Assembly (NCBI GenBank): GCA_013398955.1
Contig: VWPU01011856.1
Location: 28,909-92,908, forward strand
From: Callaeas wilsoni
Taxonomy: Eukaryota; Chordata; Aves; Passeriformes; Callaeidae
Direction of reading: 5' to 3'
DNA: 64,000 nt
In this document: positions 25,401 through 37,400 of the stretch, piece after piece
How the letters are laid out: every line of letters begins with the position of its first letter
Numbering within the stretch: position 1 is the stretch's first letter
The notes under the pieces: model-generated
What the model was told of the DNA's origin: nothing
Databases searched by the model: none
Seen by the model: only the letters and a program-made list of their open reading frames with translations
Program-made: the position numbers and the translations under genes

Positions 25401-28400
25401 ATGGACATGGCTGAGGGAGAAGACCTTCCCCTCACTAGAAAAACTGAGCATCAAAGATCTTGGTTCCCCTTTTATTTAAACTGAGACCAGTCTCCAGAGC
25501 AGGCAGCAGGAAGGAACCTCACCACTAGCTGAAGCCTCAAAGCGATGCTTCCTCAGAGGAAATGGTGAAAAGTCACCGTAAGGACATAAGTCCTCAGAGA
25601 GTGACCTCCTCACCTGCTCCAAGTGGCAGCAGCTCAAAAGTGTGCACCTCTGCTCAGAAGCACTGTGCCCCAGCTTCCATTTGCACCCCATTACGTTTTC
25701 CAGTTCACACGGCTCCCCTGTTGTACACTAAAAGATGAAAACAACCCGGACCCTTCGCCCAGTCCTTCAATCCAATGGCTAGATTGTCCAAGTAGGAAAA
25801 ATCTCACAAGGGATCTGCAGAAACCCTGACTTTGAATTATTTAACAGCCTGATCAGTTGCAAAAGCTCTGCTTGCCAATGCCCATGCTGCAAACAGACGT
25901 GTTTGGAGGAGGAGGAGACACATACTCCTCCAGCAGCCGAGCTGGAAGCGCAGCCACTTTGTGCACAGCTCTGGCTGAGCGCACAAGATGCTTTGCAAAA
26001 CTCGCATTCAGCCATCTAATCTTGCAGGAGATGTCCTGCTGCCCACTCCCTCCACAAAGGGGGGAAAACCCTTTCCTTTCTGTTCTTTTGATCTTCTCCG
26101 CCAGACGCTGCTGGATGCCTGTGGGAACGGATATTTACTCAAAAGAATAAATGGTGTACGCTAGACCCTCAAGCCTCTTCATTTAGAGGGGAACAAACAT
26201 TAGCAGTCTGTTTGTGCTGCCCCAGCACTGAGCACAGATGGTGGGACACAGCTCCGTGCTTGCATAAAGCCACATTATCCTGGTCTTGCTAAAGGTGAAA
26301 GCCAGCAGCAATAGGACAAGCACATTGCAGCAGGACAAGGGGGCCGGCAGCGCGGGAGGTTTGCAATAGAAGGCAAATGGTGAAGCAGCAATTGATTCCA
26401 AAGCCCTGAGGAGCAAGACCTGCAAGCATGTGCGTGCAGTGCAAGGGAGAGAGGCTACCATAAAATAGTCACTCGGAGTAAACAGCATTTTGGCTGCAAG
26501 ACCTTCTATCGTCTATTAACACAGTGCCCATGGGAGCCTTCAAAACGTAAGTAATTGAAGAAAGGAATCAGAGTTCCATCTTCAAAAAATGTCCACCACA
26601 CCTTAAAGAACATCTTTTGCAGGATGAGAATCGGCAGCCCTGGTATATCCAAGTAGCTCCAGTTAAATGTGGTGGAGGACTTGGTTCCCATCTGCACTTG
26701 CCAGAGCAATAAAGTCCTTTGAGACTACACCCCTCCATGAGAATCTATTCGTTTCATTCTGTTTCTGGACCAAGGGGCCAACCTGCCTCCCTTCTGCTTC
26801 ACTGTTTGTCCACCCAGCTATTTGCTTGCAACTATGAGAGGAAGAAAGCTGCATGTACATTCCTGAAAACATGAATAAAAACCACCACAAAATGCTTGCA
26901 CAACTCAGATTTCATCTGGGACAGGCATTCAGGAGGGGCAGGAAGAGCAGCTAAGCCTTTGACCTCTGGATTTCAAATTTTTGAGAATGGAACCTTAAAC
27001 TGCTGTCAGATCAAAAGTGAGACCAGAAAGGATCCAGACACTAAGGCGAAAGTATTTAAACAAGATATGGCCAGTTCCAATGACAATAACTTGTAAACCC
27101 TGACAGGAGGAGGGACAAATGCAGGGAGAAAAATAAGTACATTTTTTTAGAAAGCTCCCAGAGGCTCTGGATAGGGCATTTATCTGAAGAGCTTGTTCAT
27201 GTCAACACCACTGAGAAATTCTGAGAAAGATGGGTAATAGAGAAAAACCAGGATGCTCCTAGAAAGGGGTTGCTCTCAATTCTCATTAAACTCATGCCAT
27301 GTCACAGACCACCACCCTGATCAGATATTCAGTACCTCAGCCAAATTAAAACCGTAAGATTCACATTACTGTGTTTAAGCCAGTGTTAGTGGCTTAAGGA
27401 GGAGCTGGGGAGTGTGCATACAGGTCTGAGCTCAGCAGGTGTCCTGCTTCTGGTACCACCTTGTGAAGCAGGGCAGGTTCCCCAGGCTCCTGCCGAGCTC
27501 CAGGTTTGGCAGGAGGAGGGAACCAGGACTGACTGGCTTCTTACAGGAGCAGCACAGCAATGCTGACTCCACAGTGCCTGCAGCCAGTGCTGTGCTCCTC
27601 TGAATGCAACTCTTAGATGCTTAAACAGTCAAATATGAAGGTGGAATTGAACACAGCTTGCATAGCCCTCTAGCAAAGCTGGGGGAAAGCAGATTTTTAT
27701 TACCTGATTTTTTTCTGAAGGGTCTTAACAACCACAATAAAGGCAACAAATAAAAGGAAAATAAAACTCTAAAAAGAATTGTCCTTCCCTTCTAATTTTT
27801 AGCAGACAATAATATGCTTTGAAAGTGCCTTTATTTCTTTTTTTGAAAGATGACCTGAATAAGTTCTGCTTCAACAGCGCAATACTTCAACACTTTCATT
27901 ACAATTCAGGCGTTGCACTAGGCCTTTTCCTAGGGGAAAAAAAGGCTATGGATTGCACCATATTCAGCCAATGGTATCATTAAAAAGATCTTTCCTCCAT
28001 GCCTGACAATTGCATACTAAACAGCACCTTCAGGTCGCTCTCTAGAAATACCAATATTCCTAACAATGTCTTGAGAAGTGCTCCTGTTGGAGAGAATTTA
28101 AATGAGGTGAAAGGAGTTGTAAGGGACCAAGAGAAAACCCTGCAAAGGAAAGTGCATGAGGCACTTTGTGCACACAACACCGAGAGCAAGAGGTGGTGAG
28201 CAGTAAATCACTATCCAAAGATCTTCACTTCCAGAAAAAAGAGGTCGTCAATCCCATTTTCACTTGCAGCCAAACTCTTCCATCTATTTACAATTAAAAT
28301 ACTTTAGGCAGCAGCAGTCCCAGCTGACTAAGCAAATACAGAGCTATCACCACCTTGATTTCATTATCACCAAAATAAAAAATATATATATGTTCAGGAA

Positions 28401-31400
28401 AGAAACACTGTGTGCCAAGAGCTTGTAGATTACTCAGGGGCAACTACTACAAGGCCACAGAAGGCAGCATTCCCAGCTGCAGCTGGAAATAGCTGCACCA
28501 GCTTGACTGCCTCTTTTCATCAAGTGGAGTAAGATTTGCCAGCTCTCTGAGAGACCCCCAAACAAAAGGTTCACACGTGGCACCAGTTAGTGCTCAAACT
28601 GCAGCAATATCTGCCCTCGAATGAGACAAACTGCAGCATAACGGGTTAGCTTGACTCTATAAGGACCTCAATAGCTATCTCAAATGTAGAAATTTAAGTG
28701 AATGGGGATGAGTTTCATGCTCCTCCATCCTGTGGCAGGTCATTTATTTAGACTATAACCTCTAAATGCCATGGTATTGCATCTGCCTGGTGCAAGAGGG
28801 TGCAGTACTAAAATGGGACTTCGCTGTGCAGAGTTACTCCTTCTGCAAATAGGTCATGACTAGCCATTTACACTTTAAAAAAAACCAGTGCTCTGGGACA
28901 AAATTCTTTCTTACTGTGCCATTCAGAAACTGATATAACAAAGAGACAGTCTGATGAGTCACAAAAAAGCAAACAAGATGATAAGCAGTAACAGTGCAGA
29001 CATTTCCAGGGAAGGACAATCAGGACATTTCCAGGAAGAAGGCAGTCACAGCCTGAGCCTTAGCAGAGACACCACGGAGGCTTCTGAATAGTACTGATTG
29101 CTGATGCTCCAGCTGCAGGAGCGGCAGCTCAACACAAATAAGATGTTACAGGAAATACAGGATTTCTCATGTTGGAGAAATCTTAGAAAGGCCAGTATGA
29201 TAACCCTACAAAAGCAAAGGCTGTTCTTCACAGCTATATGTGAATGATAAATAACAGCTGCAGAAACAGGGCCACTTAAGCCTAAAGACCATTGATTGCC
29301 CAAGAAAAATTGGATGTGAAAATAATGAGGCTAAAAATCTGATGAAGGGTGGGTTTTTTCCTTCTAGAATTGAGATTTTGGAAAAGCCCCAAATAAGCAT
29401 AAAAAGCAAAGCAAAAATTAAGCCTTTTCAAGACAGAATTCCAAACATTTACTTTAGGATTTGTGATGCAATGATTCAAAAGACTTGGTCTCATTTGTTC
29501 TTTCTGATGCTAAGCCACACATAGCAGAACAGATGTGAACTCGTGCCTCCCACTCCAGCAAGGTGATGGGGGCTGTTCCCCGGCTGCAGCAGCACCAGAG
29601 ACAAGGACTTGTGTCCCTGCAAGAGCTCCAGGGCTTCTGAGCTCCTGGCTTCTCCTATTGAGCTCAGGATTCCAGCTCAGGACCAGCCTGCAGGTGCTCC
29701 TCAGTCGTTACTGAGGTCCTGCTGTGAGTTAAGATGACAGCTGAGCTGAGTGTGTAACACTGTTCGCACCCACGCACTGAACCACGACACAGCAGCCCCT
29801 CAGTGAACACAACTCACACTAAGCAACCCCCAGGCTCCCTGGGCAATACCTAAGTCTAGCCCTGCAAGGGATAACCAAAGTTAAATGATTTTGTCTAGGC
29901 AGGGTCAAGAATTCAAAAGCCTGTTCTGGCCCCTACAGCCCTAAGGTACACATAGCAAAGAGTAATTATGTGGATTTCATTGCTACAAAACTTAAACGTG
30001 GACATTTCCCAACCTGAAGAGTTTATTTTTTGTTTTGTTAATAAAATCACCATGCACAACTAAGCTGTTATACATTTTCTCTGGACTTCTATTTTATATT
30101 TATTTGTGTACTACCAACAGAGGTGATTTTAACCAAAAATGGTAAATCTCTTCTTTAATACTTGTCCTTTCACATCAGCCTTCACAAAACAGGAAGTGCA
30201 GCGCAAAATAAATTCTGTAGTATCTACTTGAGAAGAGCAAGTGATAAATTACTTGCCTAGGAGGAGATGATGTTATTAATCAAAATGACTTCAGGGTATA
30301 GTGTTTTGAAGTTGCGTTGAGTATTAAATAACAGGTGACTGGAAGGAGGTTTTTCCTTTTGAAATCCTGAATTGAAGCCTGTTCAATAAAATGAAGTAAA
30401 ATTACCCAAGTTGTTACAGAAAAAAAAAAAATCTTCACGAAGAAAGAGTGTAAATTAAAGCCTTCAAATCAAACTCAGGATATAAAGATTGTTTTGTATC
30501 TATTTTCATAACAAACAATGACACAATTTGGTCTCTTACACAATTTGTTTGAGATAACTTGAATGGCAGGAGTTGAATGCAGCTCTGCTGTCCCCTGAAA
30601 GTTACAGCTATGAGCAATTCCTGATTAAATTAAGGTTTTACTTTGCATTCTCAGATTCTCCTTTCCAGATTAATTTGTTTTACAAGAAACAATTTCATCC
30701 ACTGCTGACCCATACTGCCAGGGAATGCAAACTCATAGCACTTACTGAAGGCACAACAAGAGACCTGTTCTATGGAGCTCCAGAGGGAGGAAAACTACTA
30801 CTGAAATAAGAATTTTCATGTGTGACCACACATGCCCATTTGGGACAGAATGAACTCTTGCTATTTTCTGCTGCTCAGGGCCTTTCTGTCGAAGGTTTTT
30901 AATTGTGCTTCACAGCACAATCTTCGGAATACAGAATATACGCAGTAGCTTGGTTTGAATTTCTGGTTAAGGGTTAGCAGTGCATAGAAGTAGGACAAGA
31001 GCCAACAGGCATGAATTGAAATCAGGGACGTTCAGACCGGATATAGGGAGAAACATTTTCCTGAGAGACCAGTCCAGCAGGACAACAGGTGACCCAGAGA
31101 AGCTGGGCAGTCCCTGTTCTGGAGAAAACTCAGTGTTTTTCAAGACCAGAGTGAATAAAGACTTGAACAACGTGGTCTGACTTCACAGTTGGCCTTGCTT
31201 TGAGCAGAGAACTGAACCACAATCCATTCAAGATCCCTTCTGACTTGAATTATCCAACAACTCTGTAGGAAGGAAGCTCCCCATCCATCTATCACTAATC
31301 CATGGAAAACACCAGCACTGCAGCATCCTCACCCCAGCAGGTAGTTAGAGAACAGGAAAATGAAAGCTTTCACAAAGTTGAACTCCACTGCCATAAGAAT

Positions 31401-34400
31401 CAGGGGCCCTCAGTGGCTTTCTCCCTTTTGTCCCCAATATTCATCAAGAGTGCAGTACAGAGTGTGCATGTACAGCAAAAAAGTTGAGGGTGGGAGAGGA
31501 GAAGGGAAGATGAGCAAGATCAATTTTTACATCTTTATCCTTTCCTATGGCTGATAAAATACTGCTCTTCTCAGAAGATACACCAGTAAATTTTCGGTTT
31601 AGATCTGTATACCAGGAAATAAGACTCCCATGACATCCTTTGGAGATTATTTCAGAGCTTAAGAGATTTCACACTCTAAGAGTTCCCAAAAATACTCTGA
31701 CTACATGTTTCCCTTGTCACCCACATCTCAGTATAGTACTAGATAAGTCCTCTGCCTCCAGGCTATTTACACTCCTCAGAGAACTGAGGACTGTTTTGCC
31801 ACACAGCCAGTTAGAAAGATCAAGTTCTTTTAATCTTTCCTCACATCCACTCTGACACCAAAAAGTGTTTGTATTTCTTGCCAAAATACCGGGATGGGTT
31901 TCCCTTGTGTGGATCAGGTCCCAGTACTGTCTGCAGAATAGCAGGTGTGCTCTCGTCCGAGTCAGGGTGTAAACGAGCCCATCTAAGTTCTTTGAATCTC
32001 TTGCACACAAAAACTCCAAACTGCAAGTTTTCTTTTCAATAATATAACAGCAAGAACTCCAGGAGGTCTTGTCTGTGCAGTCTTCATCAGCGTGATTTTC
32101 TAACATCAGTGGAAATAGTTTCAGTCACTGGTAGGGTCTTGGATCAAGTCCCAAATCTTGAAGAATAAAAGCCAGGATAAAATGCGGCATTAACTTCAAA
32201 TGCAGCTGCCTGGAATTCCTGCCTTGAAGTGGGAACTGAACAACAGTGAGGGTAGACGGAAGGGTTTTTTAAATTAAACACGGGACAAGGAGCATGTTTT
32301 AATTTTCTAATTGAAAGAAAGTGCTTCAGAAAATATTTTGTGAAACTGTTTTGACTTAACTTATTTATTCAGTCGAGGGAACATTCCACTCAGATTCACC
32401 AGAAGAATGGTGTCTCTACACAACATACAGCTTCTCAGGCTGCCTTCCTTCTAAGTTAAAGAAAACCTAAACAGAACAATGTGAGGACAGTCAGCCCATT
32501 CAGGTATTTCACAAAAGTCACAGAGTGTGTAACATCTTTATCCTCACTGGGAAAAAGTCAGCTCCTGACTTCAGTAAGCCATAGCTTTGCACAGGGGAGC
32601 TCCCCAGATGTTACCAGAGCAAGAGGCTGTATAGACTGTTCACAATGCACCAAAACACTTAACCAAATCGCATGTCATACGTACACAGCTAGGGGAACGC
32701 CTGCTTGCATGTGTTATGTGTGCATTGTGTTCCTTGGCTGCCATCCAGCCCGCTGCTTTCAGAAAGTTACACACTCACAATTCACCCCTACATCCTTCTT
32801 ATTCTCACAACCGCTCTGTATTACCATGATAACCTGACTCTGACCTCAGCAGGTCTGGTATATCACAAGACTTGTACACTTTTTCCGGATTGGGTCATAA
32901 ATTTTGCTGTGTGACTAATTCTTCTAAAATCAAAACAATGCAAGGCATACATCAAAGAAAAGCCATCTCTCTGTCTCCCCAGATGTTTCACTAATGCACA
33001 GCCTAGTACAGTTACAGTATGACTAGAAAGAAGAAAGAAAAGGCTCCTTTTCTCTGCTCTTATCTTCAAAATGTTCCAATCAATAGAGCTGAACCAAAAG
33101 AAAATATTCAAAAAAAAGTAAAAAGTGAACTGAAGGGGACATCTTGCATTTTTAAATAACAAACCAAACAAACATTGCACTGCTTGCTTTGTAAATCTTC
33201 CAGAAGAGCTCCTCCTTAGTCCAGGCTGCCTATTTCTTAAAAAACAAAGACAAGCAGAACTAGCTGCAGGCAATTAAGTATATTAGCATTTGAATTCACG
33301 TTTGTATATCCTCTAAAGGAAAAACTCTCTTAAAAGTGACCTAAGGAACTTCCTGAAATGTATTATGGCAACATTTATTTGAGATTTGAAGATTCCTGAT
33401 GTCTTTAAAGCTCCTTAAAAACGAACTGGGAAATGCTGAAAAAACACCCCACAGATTGCTGCCAATTTCAAAACAGGATGTTTTTGTTTTTGAGGACTGT
33501 AATTAGGAACAGTGACCTTGAAAATGTAAACAAACCATCCATTACCTCTTCTCTCCTAATTACTGTTGCAAATATTGTTTTCTCTTTATAAACTCGTCTG
33601 TGTGAGTAGTTTCGTTTTCCTACTCAGGCAAAGACCAGAACTTCCACAGGACTAAATGTGCTAGCACCCAATGTCACCAGCTAGTTCAAGGGAAAAGGAA
33701 GTGAGGAGTAGAAACTCAGTATTTGGTATACGGCTAGGGATTTAAAATCATCGTGGCTGTTACCAGCACACAGAGAAAGCAAGACAGAAAAGGCACCCCT
33801 ACAAGAAATGCATTACAAGTACTGCTGAAGAAAAACCCATTACCAGGAGAAAATCTTGGAAAGTGCATGGTCTCCTCAGGCAGAAAGAAGGGAGATCTGG
33901 GGCTTTCCCAACACATAATCCTGCAGTCAGAAACCTGACACACAAGTCCTTCCTTACCTTCTGATGTCCAAATTCATTCAACACTGTGCCCAGCTTCTTC
34001 GTGTTGCTGTGAAGTTTATGAGCTGCAATGGCTGGGTTGGGATCCCTCCAGTCAATGGAGAGGCGATGGTACCAGAGGTGCCGACCCTCCTGAATGTGTG
34101 CTGACTTGATGCTGGGGTCGAAGCGATGCACCTCGCATCCACTGTTGGCCATGCTGAGCTCAAACTGGTTGTCATCGTTGCCTAGCCTATGTAAAAAAAG
34201 GAAAAAAGGTAACTATTAATGCAGCAGAAAGAACTATTAGTGGGTAGGATGTTCTGAGGATGAACTAACTTAACCAGAAAATTCAAGCTCAATGCAATAT
34301 TAGAACTAATGGCTCCTTTCTAGGCAAGAACTAAAACACTTTTAGCCAGGCTGGTAACATTCCGAAAGAGCTTTTCCTCAGTTCAGAAGTTGACAAAATT

Positions 34401-37400
34401 TGTACAAACGTAAATTAAACACTGGAATCTTTGTGCTGTCATTATTCATATTCATATTTTATCTTTATATATATTTCTCTATTTTCAATTTGCTTTTTTC
34501 TTGACAAGTTTACAATACTTTTCTTAGTCCCTGCTGCGCAAACTTCCAATAACCAAGCCATAAGCAGAAGAGAAAATACAGTTAAAATTTATGCAATACT
34601 ACTTTGTAAAACTCTGGCGTATTTCACACCACGTCTGTCACCTGTTACAAATGTGACCCACAGTGACCACCAGTACGGACAAGACACAAGAACCAAATGC
34701 CTCTCTTTCTCTGTGGACAGGAAGATACAGATTAAAAAAAAGCATATTTAAAAATAAGCACTTTAAAACAGTAGCAGAGTTGTTATATAAACTTGAGAGA
34801 AAGATTGCTGCTAATTCGGGCAAGATCCCAAATAAGAAGAAAAATTAATAGCCCCATTGTACAGCAGTATTGTCTCTGTGAGAAGATGTATTATACAAGG
34901 CTGTGCCATATTCCCACCTCCTACAGCCCAATGGTTCACACAGGGTGCACTAAAACTAAAAAAAATCTCGTATTTAGCATTGCAATCACACATCTGAACC
35001 ACAGGCCTTCCCTACTCTGTAAAACAGGATGTTCTCTTCATTCCTACTCCTCCAAGCTTGTTCCAAATGTGATTCAAATCATGCACTAAACATTAAACTT
35101 AAACAAAATTAAGCTGTTTGATATACACACACGTAGCGCTGAGAAGAGAATTAATATTTTTTAAAATCTGTTGTACTGTAAATTGTACAACTGAGATTAT
35201 TCACTCTGTACTAACAGCACAGCATTTATCTGTTTTGCACAGACCACGACAGGGCAGTACTCTTAGATGTAGTGTCAGAGCACCTGCTACACTACACCAC
35301 AGTTATTCTTAGCAACGGTGTGGGTCTGAAATAATTTTGGCTATTTGCATCAATCTTGACACATTTTAAAGCACATCACACACTATGGTACAGTGTTAGG
35401 CCAGCACTAAATGTTCTACATAGATGACAAACAGGCAGGCTAAAATGAATTCAACTGATGAAACAATGTGTGGAAGAGCATTTGTTTTGGAAGTTACCAA
35501 TATGGTATGACACTTGCTGTAGTACTGACTAAGCACACTGTAACAATGTTCTAGGAGGTTGTCTTCTCCTCAACCATCTTCCCTTTCCCTAGGAAAACAG
35601 GAGGAGACAGGGTGTGCAAAAATAGCCTAGCATGCTCTAAAGGACAACCCTAATTCACAGGGTTCCAACCCATACAGCTGTGTGGGAGGAAAAGAGAGGA
35701 GTTTTCTTTTAATACATTGGACACAAAAACAAACATGTTTGTTTGCATGTGGCTTTCTACAGAAGGGACGGGTGATGGACAAAGACCTGTGTAATCCCTC
35801 AGGAATGAGAGGCTGGCTAAAAAAGAACAGCATGGGAATTGTTGAGGACAGTTACAGCATTAGTGATGAGCCCACCAGCGACCGATGGCCACGTACGTCC
35901 ATGACACACTTCTACCCGTACCAGCTGGCACAATCCGGAGGGCCAGATGCTTTTGGTGCAGACAAACCTCAGGCTGCCTCCAAACAGATTGCTGCTCATG
36001 TGGACTGCAAAGGGAGCTTCACAGTGGTGGAAAAAGGAAAAAAAAACATAGATGAGGGTAAAGACGGGGATGATTTCTCTTCCGGCACTCTAGTTAACAG
36101 CTCAAATTTATGCCTGAAGAGAGATCTAGCCAGCAACAACTATACAGGAGAGAAAATAAGGTCTTCTCCAAAGGAACTGGTTCGAAAAATGCCTGGCACA
36201 CATATAATCATGCAAAGGGATAATGCAGCATGAAAAAGATTAAAAAAATGAGGTCTCCTAAGAAAGATTTAGTTACTTAAAGAAAGCGGTGTTACTTAAA
36301 AAGGGATCATGATTTTAAAAGGAAGGTGTGGAGGTCACAGAAGACTGGCGAGGCCTTTCCTCACCATCAGGAGAGAGCAGCTGCTGCCTCCATCAACAGC
36401 AAAATAAAACACGCCAAATAAAGTGACCTATTTTTCCCGTAAGGGAGAAGTGAGCTCGGTCAGAGAGCTGCACGCAGTGCCCCGGGGCGGGGGTAGAGGT
36501 GGGCACTCAGAGCAGCGCTCGCAGCACCCGCGGGGCCGGCGCTCCCCGGCTGCGTGCGAGCGCAGCGAGGCGCTCGCTGGCGCTGCTCCCCGCCGGCAGC
36601 AGGGCAGCGACGCCGACCCAGGACGGAGCGCAGCACAGCGGGGAGCAGTGTCCCTTGGCTGTTCCCTGCTCCCAGGGTTCACAGAGGGTCACGGTGCACA
36701 GAGCCTTGCACTCAGAACAGACGCTGGGCTGCGGCTTGCACTGGATGAAGCATCACAGCGGCCCCTGCATCACCCGGGGGCACAGTGAGCGCCGAGCCGC
36801 ACAAAAGCTGCTTTGTGTGCTCCAGCACAGCTCTAGTGGACACCTGTAGCTGATCCAGCCTGAAAACTGCAGGTACTCCAGCGACCACAGGACAGAGCTA
36901 TAAACATATGCAAGTTAAGGTCCAGCTTTCCCTTTCTCTGTTCCTCCTCCCCTCCTTCTCTTTCAAAGGAAGATAACTGAGCTCAGCAGCTCAGGAAAAA
37001 ACAAAGGACCCCCTGCCTGAATCCTAAAGCTCCTACATACACTGTAGGATGCACCTGAAATGGCATTTATACCGTATTGCAGCAAGACTCTTTAAACCTC
37101 TGCTGGTAAGTTTCTGAAATCCTATTCATTTATGTTATCCCAGCTTGAGAGCCTGCCTGTGGTGTTTGTAACTGACTTAGCTTAATCTAAGCAGATTTAG
37201 CACTAATAACTAGAGCTCACTAATGCATATTGCAATTATGTATCACACTGGGAAATCCTGTCCCCCAAGCAAAAACATTGCTGCCTCCCAGTAGTGGAAG
37301 CAACTAATACTAATCTAAAAAGATCCCCAGATGTTCCAGACACTGCTCGCTCCCATTCACAAGTAACCTCTTCTATAGCAGAGAGGTTAGAAGAGAAGGC

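Larger units (their letters stand above)
19468..33957 (-). other. METTL24: METTL24 intron 4, about 14.5 kb
   Basis: GT-AG intron between exons 4 and 5. It holds the AAAAG satellite, an A-rich tract near 20633 and a CR1 relic near 31000, listed separately. The remainder shows no gene, RNA or repeat that I can support. Many open frames of 60-140 codons occur on both strands and overlap one another. Confidence 0.88.

Noticed and set aside
31640..31900. Possible further CR1 relic
   Set aside because: A few phrases (ttttaatctttcctcaca) recall ancient CR1 text, but no collinear series of matches could be followed.
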